Shown piece by piece: positions 1-8,879 of a stretch of DNA of 64,000 bases. Position 1 is the stretch's first letter, and each line of letters opens with the position of its first letter. Below the pieces are notes generated by a model. It made no database searches and had not been told where the DNA came from. It saw only the letters and a list, made by a program, of their open reading frames with translations. The stretch is taken from positions 2,694,001 through 2,758,000 of the forward strand of contig NZ_NGLE02000001.1 of assembly GCF_002140715.2 (NCBI RefSeq), read 5' to 3'. Origin of the DNA: Enterococcus sp. 4G2_DIV0659. Lineage in GTDB: Bacteria > Bacillota > Bacilli > Lactobacillales > Enterococcaceae. The position numbers were made by a program, and so were the translations under genes.

Positions 1-104
1 AAGAGAAGACAGTGTTGAAAAGTTATGAAACGTTTTTAAATCATTATCTACCTAAAAGAGTAACTGGGAAACAACTCTGTCAGTTTTCTAAACCTTATAA
101 ATAA
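1..104 (+). CDS. 3' end of an unidentified gene (5' truncated by window edge)
   Basis: An open frame enters from the window edge (first full codon at position 3) and stops with TAA at 102-104, giving a C-terminal fragment of 33 residues ending in FSKPYK. It is rich in Lys, Tyr and Leu and has no recognisable motif. A rho-independent terminator follows at once, which supports it being a real gene end. I cannot name the product. Confidence 0.45.
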   Translation, partial: EKTVLKSYETFLNHYLPKRVTGKQLCQFSKPYK

Positions 105-110
105 TAGTTG

Positions 111-138
111 AAACGCTCTATATTGAGCGTTTTTATTT
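111..138 (+). terminator. Rho-independent terminator of the upstream gene
   Basis: Arms AAACGCTC and GAGCGTTT form an 8-bp stem with a 6-nt loop, followed by a T-rich tract. It lies 7 nt after the stop codon of the truncated upstream gene and separates it from the glnRA control region. Confidence 0.8.
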
Positions 139-244
139 TGGACGCGAATAGCATCGTTGTTTAAATCACAATGTCTGTACCTATTCCTTAAAATCATCTA
201 AATTTGATTGTAATATTCCGGTTTCAGCAAATTATTTTATCGTA

Positions 245-261
245 TGTCAGAAAACCTTACA
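245..261 (+). promoter_or_regulatory. GlnR operator upstream of glnR-glnA
   Basis: TGTCAGAAAACCTTACA is a full match to the GlnR/TnrA consensus TGTNA-N7-TNACA. It ends 7 nt before the -35 box of the only good promoter ahead of glnR. Known biology of the family: GlnR, feedback-activated by glutamine-bound GlnA, represses its own operon when nitrogen is plentiful. Confidence 0.85.
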
Positions 262-268
262 TAAATCG

Positions 269-297
269 TTGACAATAGAAAAAAGTATTGATATTCT
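269..297 (+). promoter_or_regulatory. glnRA promoter
   Basis: A consensus TTGACA (269-274) and TATTCT (292-297) are separated by exactly 17 nt. The GlnR box abuts it upstream. Transcription from here would give a leader of about 130 nt before glnR. Confidence 0.75.
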
Positions 298-312
298 ATA
301 CCTAATCTATCT

Positions 313-412
313 AGCTATGCAGGCGAGGTCTTTAGAAAAAAGATAAAATAAACCTGTGGCAAAAACCACTACAAACCTATTTTTCTGTCAGAACTGAGTA
401 GCCTGCTACGCT
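313..412 (+). other. Candidate structured 5' leader of glnR
   Basis: AGC..GCAGGC (313-324) pairs with GCCTGC..GCT (401-412) to close a domain of about 100 nt. Inside it AGGT (326-329) pairs with ACCT (352-355), and GTGG/CCAC (356-369) forms a hairpin with an A-rich loop. The result resembles a multibranched RNA rather than a terminator, since no T tract follows. I do not recognise it as a named riboswitch; its role is inference. Confidence 0.4.
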
Positions 413-436
413 TTTAAATAAGAGAGGGGGGTGGAT

Positions 437-820
437 ATGAGAGAGAAAGAACTGAGAAGATCGATGTCAGTTTTTCCAATTGGTACAGTTATGAAGCTGA
501 CTGATTTATCAGCACGTCAAATCCGTTATTATGAAGAACAAGACTTGATACATCCTGAAAGAAGCGAAGGAAATCGACGAATGTATTCGTTAAATGATAT
601 TGATGTATTACTGGAAATCAAAGATTATTTATCCGATGGTCTGAACATGGCAGGGATTAAACGTGTTTATGAAATGAAGTTAGAAGAACAGATGCAGGCA
701 CAAGAGCCAAGCAAACCACTGACGGATGAGGACGTTCGGAAGATTCTGTATGATGAACTTATTTCTCAAGGTGGACTGACTCAACAAAATCCATTCCAAT
801 CCAGAGGACCAAAATTGTAA
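437..820 (+). CDS. glnR: Nitrogen regulator GlnR, MerR family
   Basis: The 127-residue protein has the MerR-type winged helix-turn-helix at its N-terminus (sequence around LSARQIRYYEEQDLIHP, residues 24-40) and the short C-terminal tail typical of GlnR, which in this family senses feedback-inhibited glutamine synthetase. I chose ATG 437 over the in-frame GTG at 431 because the G-rich ribosome site at 423-430 is too close to the GTG. The gene is first in a two-gene operon with glnA (43-nt gap) and sits behind a perfect GlnR box, so autoregulation is expected. Confidence 0.93.
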   Translation: MREKELRRSMSVFPIGTVMKLTDLSARQIRYYEEQDLIHPERSEGNRRMYSLNDIDVLLEIKDYLSDGLNMAGIKRVYEMKLEEQMQAQEPSKPLTDEDVRKILYDELISQGGLTQQNPFQSRGPKL

Positions 821-863
821 TAATTGCAGCTTACACAAAAAATGAAGGACGTGAAGGAAAACA

Positions 864-2204
864 ATGACGAAAAAACAAAACACAGTAGAAGATATCAAAC
901 GAATAGCCGAAGAAGAAAATGTTCGATTTTTACGATTAATGTTTACAGATATTATGGGAACGATTAAAAATGTGGAAGTTCCAGTGAGCCAATTAGACAA
1001 AGTATTAAGTAACAAAATGATGTTTGATGGGTCTTCTATTGAAGGTTTTGTACGAATTGAAGAAAGCGATATGTATCTTTATCCTGATGTATCCACTTGG
1101 ATGATTTTTCCTTGGGAAAGTGATCATGGGAAAGTTGCTCGTTTGATTTGTGACATTTATAATCCAGATGGTACGCCCTTTGCGGGAGATCCTCGTGGAA
1201 ACTTAAAGCGCGCGCTTGCGGATATGAGAGAAATGGGCTTCACTTCATTTAATTTGGGTCCTGAGCCAGAATTTTTCTTATTTAAGTTAGATGAAGATGG
1301 AAAAATCACAACAGATTTGAACGATCGAGGCGGTTATTTTGATTTCGCGCCAACAGATCTTGGGGAAAATTGTCGTAGAGATATTGTACTTGAATTGGAA
1401 AGCCTTGGCTTTGAGGTAGAGGCTTCTCATCATGAAGTAGCACCTGGACAACATGAAATTGATTTTAAATATGCAGACGTTATCGAAGCGTGTGACAACA
1501 TCCAAACATTTAAATTAGTTGTGAAAACAATTGCTCGTAAACATGGTTTACATGCGACATTCATGCCAAAACCATTGTACGGAATCAGTGGTTCAGGAAT
1601 GCATTGTAACATGTCTTTATTTAAAGAGAATGAGAATGTCTTCTATGATGAAAAAGGGCCAATGCAGTTAAGTGAAACAGCCTATCACTTCCTTGGAGGG
1701 CTATTAAAACATGCGCGTGCTTATACGGCAGTTTGCAATCCAACAGTCAATTCATACAAGCGTCTAGTTCCAGGTTATGAAGCACCAGTTTATGTTGCGT
1801 GGAGTGGACGCAATCGTTCGCCGCTAGTACGTGTGCCTGAATCACGTGGGTTATCAACTCGCTTAGAATTACGTTCAGTTGATCCTTCAGCTAATCCATA
1901 TTTAACCATGGCTGTATTGTTACAAGCAGGTTTAGATGGTATCAGAAACGAAATTACACCGCCAGATGCTGTTGACCGCAATATCTATGTAATGAACGAA
2001 GAAGAACGAAAAGAAGCACAGATCCATGATTTACCTTCAACAATCCATAATGCAATTAAAGAACTACGCAAGGATGACGTTATGATTGCGGCATTAGGTG
2101 ATCATATCTATGCAAACTTTGTAGAAGCGAAACGCATGGAATGGGCTGCGTTCCGTCAAACCGTTTCTGAATGGGAAAGAGAACAATATTTAGAATTATA
2201 TTAA
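864..2204 (+). CDS. glnA: Type I glutamine synthetase
   Basis: This enzyme makes glutamine from glutamate, ammonia and ATP in the cytoplasm. The 446-residue length is standard for the GS-I-alpha type of Firmicutes. Visible signatures are FDGSSIEGF, the metal-ligand segment GPEPEFFLF, the ATP-binding [17 protein letters not shown] segment, and [22 protein letters not shown] near the C-terminus. There is no adenylylation-site signature, as expected for the feedback-inhibited form that works with GlnR. It is co-transcribed with glnR and followed by a clear terminator. Confidence 0.97.
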   Translation: MTKKQNTVEDIKRIAEEENVRFLRLMFTDIMGTIKNVEVPVSQLDKVLSNKMMFDGSSIEGFVRIEESDMYLYPDVSTWMIFPWESDHGKVARLICDIYNPDGTPFAGDPRGNLKRALADMREMGFTSFNLGPEPEFFLFKLDEDGKITTDLNDRGGYFDFAPTDLGENCRRDIVLELESLGFEVEASHHEVAPGQHEIDFKYADVIEACDNIQTFKLVVKTIARKHGLHATFMPKPLYGISGSGMHCNMSLFKENENVFYDEKGPMQLSETAYHFLGGLLKHARAYTAVCNPTVNSYKRLVPGYEAPVYVAWSGRNRSPLVRVPESRGLSTRLELRSVDPSANPYLTMAVLLQAGLDGIRNEITPPDAVDRNIYVMNEEERKEAQIHDLPSTIHNAIKELRKDDVMIAALGDHIYANFVEAKRMEWAAFRQTVSEWEREQYLELY

Positions 2205-2212
2205 TAACTATA

Positions 2213-2260
2213 GTGAGAGACGAATCAGAATGTTGGTTTTGTCTCTTACTTCTTTTTTTA
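2213..2260 (+). terminator. Terminator of glnRA
   Basis: GTGAGAGAC (2213-2221) pairs with GTCTCTTAC (2241-2249, one G-T pair) and is followed by TTCTTTTTTT. It lies 9 nt after the glnA stop. Confidence 0.85.
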
Positions 2261-2303
2261 AGTAAACTAGTGGTTGGTAGTAGATTTATGCTATAATTGA
2301 AAT

Positions 2304-2318
2304 TGATAATCATTATCA
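2304..2318 (+). promoter_or_regulatory. Fur box before the heme-monooxygenase-like gene
   Basis: TGATAATCATTATCA is a perfect 7-1-7 dyad matching the Fur consensus. It begins 7 nt after a TATAAT -10 element (2292-2297), so bound repressor would cover the transcription start. Iron repression of the downstream gene is inferred. Confidence 0.85.
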
Positions 2319-2341
2319 TTTGTATCTGAGGAGGAAAAATC

Positions 2342-2650
2342 ATGATTGTTCAAACTGTTACTTTTATTGTCAAAAAAGAGGGTAAGGAACTATTTGAAGC
2401 AAAAACGAGCAAAGATGTAGCGTCAATGCAGTCGTTTAAAAACTGTTTGTCTAGTGAATGTTGGTTCTCAGAAAGAAAAGACGTATGTGAATTTATGCTT
2501 GTTTCAAAATGGGAGAGTAAAAAAGACTTTCAGAATTGGCTAAAACGTCCAGAGCATTTGCAAAAGCATAGAGAAGCACATAAAAATAAAGAATCAAAGC
2601 CTTCGATCGTTTTAGAAAAAATCAGAAATAGTTACGAGATTTGTTCATAA
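2342..2650 (+). CDS. ABM-fold monooxygenase, IsdG/HmoB-like (putative heme degradation)
   Basis: This 102-residue protein has the pattern of the antibiotic-biosynthesis-monooxygenase fold, including the W-x-S-K-x-x-F-x-x-W segment (SKWESKKDFQNWLKRPEHL, about residues 58-76) that aligns with the IsdG/IsdI tryptophan region, followed by a His-containing helix (KHREAHKN). The N-terminal Asn used by IsdG is not obvious, so catalysis is uncertain. A perfect Fur box covers its promoter, which fits a role in freeing iron from heme or coping with heme when iron is scarce. It is monocistronic with an AGGAGG ribosome site. Confidence 0.7.
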   Translation: MIVQTVTFIVKKEGKELFEAKTSKDVASMQSFKNCLSSECWFSERKDVCEFMLVSKWESKKDFQNWLKRPEHLQKHREAHKNKESKPSIVLEKIRNSYEICS

Positions 2651-2749
2651 ATAACCAATTCGTGCTATTTTTTTTGAGTATATTTATACGTGTAAAAAAG
2701 ATGAAAAAAATGTATAGTAAAGATTAAATAATCTTTAAGGAGAAGCGTT

Positions 2750-3877
2750 ATGCAAGAATCGAACGTATATTTAAGTATTCTTGAAAAAATTAAGAAACCA
2801 AAAAGTATGTCAGAAACTAGATTTACGGAATATATGGAAATTATATTGGCGCAAATACAAAATCTTATACAAGACGGTTGGGACGATGCCGCTATTTCAA
2901 CTTATTTGAGCAGTCTAAATATACTGACAGAGCACCCAATTGAAAATCTATGTTGTTTCCACGAATTGATTTATTTTGTGGGTTCTGATATATACACTAA
3001 AATGCTTGAAACGAGTAGCCTTTCTGATCAACAAAAAGTTAGTTTAGTAATTCAACATTTAGGTGGTTATCAGGATAAAAATGGTGATCTACAAATATCT
3101 GGCACGGCTAGTTATCACTTTTTCCCTGATATGCCGCCAGGTGCATCATTTTTAGACATATACGCTAAAATGGTTCAGCGAGCCTATCCAGAGGGACTAA
3201 CTATTACTAAAAAAGATAAACAACTATCAAAAACGGCAATCAAAAAAAAATACCCAATGGAAGCGAAGGTTCATCAATTTAGAAATCAACTAGATAGACA
3301 CACGATTCACTACGTAGAGCGTTATCGAAAAAAGCATGATTTAAAAACTGATGAGCAAGCAATCAAAGCAATTCTTAGTGGAAATTGGTTCTATGCAGAT
3401 CCTCAATATCATAATAGAGCACAACTAGGGAGAGATTTTCTGGAGAACGATATTCGTCGAGAAAGCAGAACATTAAAAAATGTGGGTTTGCTAAAGAAAA
3501 TCAGAAAAAGAGGATTTTATCGAAAAATTCTTTCAGGGGATTATCATAGTGAATTTATTATTGATGAGCAGGGTCAACTCTTAAGCCAATGGAAAGAAGA
3601 AGCTCAAAAAATGGACTATAGAAAAATGGCTATTGCAAATGGTGAAACATTTAATTACGGAAGACGACCACGTGATGACTTCGCCCGTACACATGATAAA
3701 TTAGATGGTATTCCACCAAGATACTTTGATACAAAAGAGCGAAATGAGATCAAAAGAGATTGGCTTTCTCCTAATGATAATTGGTTATATCAGTTGATTA
3801 GAAGAATGTCGGAAAAGGGGATGAAGTTCAAAAAGAGTCCCGTTACTCAAAAGCTAAGTAAAAACAAGCAAAGTTAG
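2750..3877 (+). CDS. Conserved protein of unknown function, possibly DUF3114
   Basis: The 375-residue soluble protein has no signal peptide or membrane segment. The N-terminal half (to about residue 150) is acidic and helical; the C-terminal half is very basic, with many RR, KK and RKR clusters and a Lys-rich tail, suggesting nucleic-acid or polyanion binding. It resembles from memory the DUF3114 proteins of streptococci and enterococci, but I cannot confirm this. It has a strong AAGGAGAAG ribosome site, is monocistronic, and is followed by a short hairpin. Function unknown. Confidence 0.6.
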   Translation: MQESNVYLSILEKIKKPKSMSETRFTEYMEIILAQIQNLIQDGWDDAAISTYLSSLNILTEHPIENLCCFHELIYFVGSDIYTKMLETSSLSDQQKVSLVIQHLGGYQDKNGDLQISGTASYHFFPDMPPGASFLDIYAKMVQRAYPEGLTITKKDKQLSKTAIKKKYPMEAKVHQFRNQLDRHTIHYVERYRKKHDLKTDEQAIKAILSGNWFYADPQYHNRAQLGRDFLENDIRRESRTLKNVGLLKKIRKRGFYRKILSGDYHSEFIIDEQGQLLSQWKEEAQKMDYRKMAIANGETFNYGRRPRDDFARTHDKLDGIPPRYFDTKERNEIKRDWLSPNDNWLYQLIRRMSEKGMKFKKSPVTQKLSKNKQS

Positions 3878-3889
3878 GAGCTTTTTCAC

Positions 3890-3910
3890 AAAAACGATTC
3901 GTTTTTTTTA
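3890..3910 (+). terminator. Short terminator-like hairpin
   Basis: AAAACG-ATT-CGTTTT forms a 6-bp stem directly followed by a T tract, 14 nt after the stop at 3877. The stem is weak, so termination may be partial. Confidence 0.5.
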
Positions 3911-3945
3911 AGACAAGGCTAAAAATGAGGATAAAAGTTTGATGA

Positions 3946-3968
3946 GTTTGTGAATACTTTTCACAAAC
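3946..3968 (+). promoter_or_regulatory. Rex-like dyad upstream of the PFOR gene
   Basis: GTTTGTGAA and TTCACAAAC are perfect 9-bp inverted arms around TACTT. The half-sites TTGTGAA/TTCACAA match those of the NADH-sensing repressor Rex, but the centre is 5 nt rather than the usual 4. The dyad lies immediately upstream of a -10 TATAAT (3994-3999) with a weak -35. Redox control of anaerobic pyruvate metabolism would be sensible. Confidence 0.55.
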
Positions 3969-4058
3969 TGTTTCAAAATTCGTTTGTTTCCGTTATAATA
4001 GAGAAGAATATGCGTGCAACTATTCTACTTATATAATAGAAGGATGATGACGATCATA

Positions 4059-7000
4059 ATGCGAAAAATGAAGACAATGGATGGAAATACAGCAGCAGCG
4101 TACATATCTTATGCTTTTACAGAATTAGCAGCTATTTATCCAATTACCCCTAGTTCAACAATGGCAGAACTAGTGGATCAATGGTCTGCAGAAGGAAAAC
4201 AAAATATATTTGGTCAACCTGTAAAAATCGTTGAAATGCAATCAGAAGCTGGGGCTGCAGGAGTGGTTCATGGCTCACTGAAAACAGGAGCATTGACCAC
4301 TACATATACAGCTTCACAAGGATTACTACTGATGATTCCAAACATGTATAAAATTGCCGGTGAATTGCTGCCGTCTGTTTTCCATGTTGCTAGTCGAGCT
4401 GTAACAACGAATGCCTTAAATATTTTCGGCGATCATGGAGATGTCATGGCTGCTCGTCAAACTGGTTTTGCGATGTTGTGTGAAAGTAGCGTGCAGGAAG
4501 TGATGGATTTATCACCTGTGGCACATTTAGCATCGATTGAATCAAGTGTGCCGTTTATTAATTTTTTTGATGGCTTCCGTACCAGTCATGAAATTCAAAA
4601 AATAGAAGTATTGGATTATGATGAATTAGCACCTTTATTAGATCAAGAAAAAGTGGCGGAATTTCGTGCGAGAAGTATGAATCCAAATCATCCTTCTGTT
4701 AGCGGAACTAATCAAAATCCAGATATTCATTTCCAACAACGTGAAACAATCAATTCTTATTACGATAACATTCCAGCAATCGTAAAAAAATACATGAATG
4801 AAATCAATGAGCTAAGAGGAACTAATTATGATCTAGTTACTTATTATGGTGCTGAGGATGCCGAAGAAGTGATTGTTTCAATGGGATCAGCAGCTCAAGC
4901 AATTGAGCAGACGATTGATTATTTAACAAAACAAGGACGCAAAGTCGGCTTCTTGAACATTCATTTATATCGTCCGTTTCCTGTTGAAAACTTTTTAGAA
5001 AAGATGCCAAAAACAGTTAAAGCAATCGCTGTGATGGATCGGACAAAAGAGCCGGGAGCTGGCGGTGAGCCTTTATTATTAGATGTCCAAAGTGCGATGT
5101 ATGAATCAGAACTTCGTCCAATGATTATCGGTGGACGCTATGGGTTAGGCTCAAAGGATGTTTTACCAAATCAAATCGTTGCTATTTATAATGAACTTAA
5201 AAAAGAGAAGAAAGTAGCTAAGTCCCGTTTTACGATTGGAATCGTTGACGATGTGACGTATACCTCTCTTGATTGTGGCGAGGCTCTTGATCTGACAAAT
5301 CCGAAAACCTATCAGGCAAAATTCTGGGGCTTTGGTTCAGATGGTACGGTTGGTGCTAATAAATCTGCGATCAAAATCATCGGAGACCATACGGATAAAT
5401 ATGCGCAAGGATTCTTCTACTATGATTCTAAAAAATCTGGCGGACTAACTGTTTCTCATCTACGTTTTGGTGATACACCGATTCGTTCGACTTATTTGAT
5501 TGAACATGCGGACTTTGTTGCCTGTCATACGGCTGCTTATCTACATACCTATGATTTGGTAAAAGGATTGAAAAAAGGCGGAACATTTTTACTAAATACC
5601 GTTTGGAACGATGAGCAGTTAGAACGCTTTTTACCAAACAAACTAAAAAAATATTTAGCTGAAAATGAAATCAATTTTTATACAATCAATGCAGTGAAAT
5701 TGGCTAGTGAAGTCGGTTTAGGCGGTCGGATCAATACAGCGATGGAAACAGCCTTTTTCAAACTTGCAGATATTATGCCGTTTGATGGAGTATTGCCGAT
5801 TCTAAAAGAAGAAGCACATAAAAGCTATGCTAGAAAATCAATGGCCGTTGTTGAAAAAAATATTCAGGCAATCGAACGAACAGTAGAATTGCTACACAAG
5901 GTAGATGTTCCAGAATCATGGAAAACAGTAGAAGTAAAACCTAAAGTTCGTAAAGCCAATGTAACCGATTATGTTCACGAAATCGTAGAGCCAATCAATC
6001 GTCAAGAAGGTAATGAGCTTCCAGTTGGTGCGTTTATTAAAAACGATATGACAGATGGACGGATGCCTCTTGGGACAACCGCTGTGGAAAAACGTGGGAT
6101 TGCTGTTGAAGTGCCAGAATGGATCAGTGATCGTTGTACCATGTGTAATGAATGTGCCTTCGTTTGTCCTCACGCAGCAATTCGTCCTTTCTTAGCAGAT
6201 GATGAAGAAATGGAAGAAGCGCCAGAAGGTTATATTGTAAGAGAAATGCGTGGGGCAGATGGGCTGAAATATCGTATTCAAGTTTCTGTTGAGGATTGTA
6301 CAGGTTGTGGGCTTTGTGTAGACGCTTGTCCAGCTAAAGGCAAAGCTTTAGTGATGAAACCTTACGAAGAGCAAAAAGAACAAGCGATGAACTGGGCTTT
6401 TTCGATGACCTTGAAACAAAAAGAAAATCCAGCGAAACCAAATACTGTTTTAGGTTCGCAATTTAATAAACCATTGTTAGAGTTTTCAGGCGCTTGCTCA
6501 GGTTGTGGCGAAACACCTTATGTGAAATTATTGACACAAATGTTTGGTGATCGCATGATGATTGCCAACGCTACGGGTTGTTCTTCCATTTGGGGTGGTG
6601 CAGCGCCAGTTTCACCTTATACAACAAATGAGCAAGGACAAGGTCCTGCTTGGTCTAATTCACTTTTAGAAGACAATGCAGAATATGGGTATGGAATGTT
6701 GTTAGCCAGTCAAACTCGTCGAGAACACTTAGCGATGAAAATGACAGAAGCAATGTCGATCGCTTCACCTGAGTTGAAATTATTGATGGAAGATTGGATC
6801 GAACATATGCATTCAGGAGAAGGGACACAGCAACGTGCTGCCAAACTGAAAGCGGCTTTGATCGATGAAAAAGAGGATCAACCATTATTGGAAACAATCT
6901 ACGCAGACAATGATTTGTTTGTAAAAAATAGTCAGTGGATGATTGGCGGAGACGGTTGGGCCTATGATATCGGTTATGGCGGAATTGACCACGTACTTGC

Positions 7001-7736
7001 TAGTGGTGCAGATGTTAATATGCTGGTTTTAGATAATGAAGTTTATTCTAATACGGGAGGACAAACATCTAAAGCAACGCCTGCTTCGGCCATTGCTAAG
7101 TTTTCAGCAAGTGGTAAATATGTTTCTAAAAAAGATTTAGGTATGATGGCGATGACTTACGGCAATGTTTATGTTGCTCAGATTGCTTCAGGTGCCAATC
7201 AAATGCAAACGATCAAAGCGTTTGAAGAAGCGGAACGTTTCCCTGGACCTTCTATTATTATCGCCTATACACCATGTATTACGCATGGTTTAGCTGGTGG
7301 AATGAGCAAGACGTTAGAAGAAGCCAAAGAAGCTGTTAACTCTGGCTATTGGTCGTTATATCGTTACAATCCTGAATTAAGAGAAGTAGGAAAAAATCCA
7401 ATGACTTTGGATTATAAAAAACCAGACTTTGATGAAATGAAAAACTTTATGCGTAAACAAGTCCGTTTTTCTTCATTAGAATCAACACAACCTGAATTTG
7501 CTGGAAAACTTTTTGAAAAAACAATAACAGATGCAAAAAATCGTTTTTATAACTATGCTCGCATGGCAGGGCAAGAAGAGAAAATTCGGGCAAAATTAGA
7601 AAAAGCGACAACTGAGCAGACTGTTGAAAAGCCGGCTCGTGTGAAAAAAGAGCGAGTAGTTGATCCAAAAGCGGAAGCACGAAGAGCGGCAAGACGAGCG
7701 GAACGAGCTGCAAAACGTGAGAAAACAGAAGAATAA
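4059..7736 (+). CDS. nifJ: Pyruvate:flavodoxin/ferredoxin oxidoreductase
   Basis: It oxidises pyruvate with CoA to acetyl-CoA and CO2, passing electrons to flavodoxin or ferredoxin under anaerobic conditions. The single chain of about 1225 residues carries the full homodimeric PFOR layout: N-terminal thiamine-binding domain (YPITPSSTMAELVDQW), the gamma domain, two 4Fe-4S motifs (CTMCNECAFVCPH and CTGCGLCVDACP), a further Cys-containing segment (CSGCGETPY) and the TPP motif GDGWAYDIGYGG. The start is uncertain: GTG 4014 and ATGs at 4044, 4047 and 4059 are in frame; 4059 matches the usual N-terminus but is 14 nt from the AAGGA site. The last roughly 45 residues form an unusual Lys/Arg/Ala-rich tail absent from typical PFORs. 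Confidence 0.95.
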   Translation: MRKMKTMDGNTAAAYISYAFTELAAIYPITPSSTMAELVDQWSAEGKQNIFGQPVKIVEMQSEAGAAGVVHGSLKTGALTTTYTASQGLLLMIPNMYKIAGELLPSVFHVASRAVTTNALNIFGDHGDVMAARQTGFAMLCESSVQEVMDLSPVAHLASIESSVPFINFFDGFRTSHEIQKIEVLDYDELAPLLDQEKVAEFRARSMNPNHPSVSGTNQNPDIHFQQRETINSYYDNIPAIVKKYMNEINELRGTNYDLVTYYGAEDAEEVIVSMGSAAQAIEQTIDYLTKQGRKVGFLNIHLYRPFPVENFLEKMPKTVKAIAVMDRTKEPGAGGEPLLLDVQSAMYESELRPMIIGGRYGLGSKDVLPNQIVAIYNELKKEKKVAKSRFTIGIVDDVTYTSLDCGEALDLTNPKTYQAKFWGFGSDGTVGANKSAIKIIGDHTDKYAQGFFYYDSKKSGGLTVSHLRFGDTPIRSTYLIEHADFVACHTAAYLHTYDLVKGLKKGGTFLLNTVWNDEQLERFLPNKLKKYLAENEINFYTINAVKLASEVGLGGRINTAMETAFFKLADIMPFDGVLPILKEEAHKSYARKSMAVVEKNIQAIERTVELLHKVDVPESWKTVEVKPKVRKANVTDYVHEIVEPINRQEGNELPVGAFIKNDMTDGRMPLGTTAVEKRGIAVEVPEWISDRCTMCNECAFVCPHAAIRPFLADDEEMEEAPEGYIVREMRGADGLKYRIQVSVEDCTGCGLCVDACPAKGKALVMKPYEEQKEQAMNWAFSMTLKQKENPAKPNTVLGSQFNKPLLEFSGACSGCGETPYVKLLTQMFGDRMMIANATGCSSIWGGAAPVSPYTTNEQGQGPAWSNSLLEDNAEYGYGMLLASQTRREHLAMKMTEAMSIASPELKLLMEDWIEHMHSGEGTQQRAAKLKAALIDEKEDQPLLETIYADNDLFVKNSQWMIGGDGWAYDIGYGGIDHVLASGADVNMLVLDNEVYSNTGGQTSKATPASAIAKFSASGKYVSKKDLGMMAMTYGNVYVAQIASGANQMQTIKAFEEAERFPGPSIIIAYTPCITHGLAGGMSKTLEEAKEAVNSGYWSLYRYNPELREVGKNPMTLDYKKPDFDEMKNFMRKQVRFSSLESTQPEFAGKLFEKTITDAKNRFYNYARMAGQEEKIRAKLEKATTEQTVEKPARVKKERVVDPKAEARRAARRAERAAKREKTEE

Positions 7737-7815
7737 AGTAAAGACTGATATAAAGTGAGTTTGGGATAGAAGCTTATTTACGAAGGATTTGTTTTGGATC
7801 CCATCGTTTTCAGGT

Positions 7816-7862
7816 GGCTGGTGTATGACTCGTAGAGTTATATCCCAGCCATTCTTCTTTTT
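7816..7862 (+). terminator. Dyad-symmetric intergenic hairpin after nifJ
   Basis: GGCTGG..ACTC-GTA-GAGT..CCAGCC forms a long stem of about 16 bp with three mismatches, followed by a T-rich tract. An ACTC-N3-GAG(T/C) tip recurs in hairpins at 17180 and 51062. A nearby TGGGAT/ATCCCA pair (7762-7803) may form a second stem. Confidence 0.65.
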
Positions 7863-7991
7863 GGGGGCTGTAAATTTTTCTATCGTTTCATTTATTTCCT
7901 AAGTTTTTCTATCTTTTACGCTCATCCTGTAACCTAGGAAAAGATTATGGTATACTAATTAAGAAATCTTCAGAGAGAAGTGAGGTTTATG

Positions 7992-8879
7992 ATGTCTTTT
8001 CAAGTGGGTCAATTATTTGATTTTAATTATTGGCGGCAATTGATCTCGTCAGATTTTTTGTCCCGTGATTATATTATTAATGTTATAGATATTTTGGTAG
8101 TATGGTACCTTGTTTACAAGCTAATCATGCTTGTTAGAGGTACAAAAGCTGTCCAGTTGCTAAAAGGGGTCGCAGTCTTTATTGTGATTCGAATATTAAG
8201 TGAGATTATTGGTTTACATACATTATCGTGGTTGATGAATCAGGTAATTATGTACGGTGTGATCGCAGCAGTGGTGATTTTCCAACCAGAAGTCAGACGT
8301 GGGTTGGAGCATCTTGGTAGGAGTTCTTTTTTCAGGGCGACAAAGTTTGAACAGCAAGAAGATGAAAAGATGGTTCTTTCATTTGATAAAGCGATTCAAT
8401 ATATGTCGAAACGAAAAATTGGGGCATTGATTACTATAGAGCGAAATACTGGGTTAGATGAGTATATTGAAACCGGAATCCGTTTAGATGCAGATATCAC
8501 TGGAGAGTTGCTGATCAATATTTTTATTCCAAATACGCCATTACACGATGGAGCTGTGATCGTGAAACAAGGGAAAATCGCTGTTGCAAGTGCGTATCTT
8601 CCACTATCTGAAAGCAATTTGATTCCTAAAGAGTTCGGAACACGTCATCGGGCGGCTGTCGGCATTAGTGAAGTTAGTGATGCATTGACGATTATTGTTT
8701 CAGAAGAAACAGGAGATGTTAGCTTAACCATAAATAATGAGCTGATTCCGAGATTGACACAAGAAGAATACCTTAAAATTCTTAGAAGAGAATTGGTTCC
8801 AGAAGAAGGGACGAAAGATAAGAAGAATTTGTTTCAGCACTTTATGGAAGGTGTAACGAAAGGGGCGAAAAAGAAATGA
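7992..8879 (+). CDS. cdaA: Diadenylate cyclase CdaA
   Basis: CdaA joins two ATP into the second messenger c-di-AMP, which controls potassium and osmolyte transport and wall homeostasis. Three N-terminal membrane segments (about residues 25-95) precede the DAC domain, which has both catalytic motifs, DGA (LHDGAVIV) and RHR (GTRHRAAVG). I place the start at ATG 7992, six nt after GTGAGG; the in-frame GTG 7980 and ATG 7989 are worse placed. The gene overlaps cdaR by 4 nt and glmM follows, the standard Firmicute operon in which CdaR and GlmM modulate the cyclase. Confidence 0.96.
   Translation: MSFQVGQLFDFNYWRQLISSDFLSRDYIINVIDILVVWYLVYKLIMLVRGTKAVQLLKGVAVFIVIRILSEIIGLHTLSWLMNQVIMYGVIAAVVIFQPEVRRGLEHLGRSSFFRATKFEQQEDEKMVLSFDKAIQYMSKRKIGALITIERNTGLDEYIETGIRLDADITGELLINIFIPNTPLHDGAVIVKQGKIAVASAYLPLSESNLIPKEFGTRHRAAVGISEVSDALTIIVSEETGDVSLTINNELIPRLTQEEYLKILRRELVPEEGTKDKKNLFQHFMEGVTKGAKKK

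Noticed and set aside
680..1015. Minus-strand open frame across the glnR-glnA junction
   Set aside because: It is an antisense shadow of two strongly supported genes, without a ribosome site or meaningful composition.
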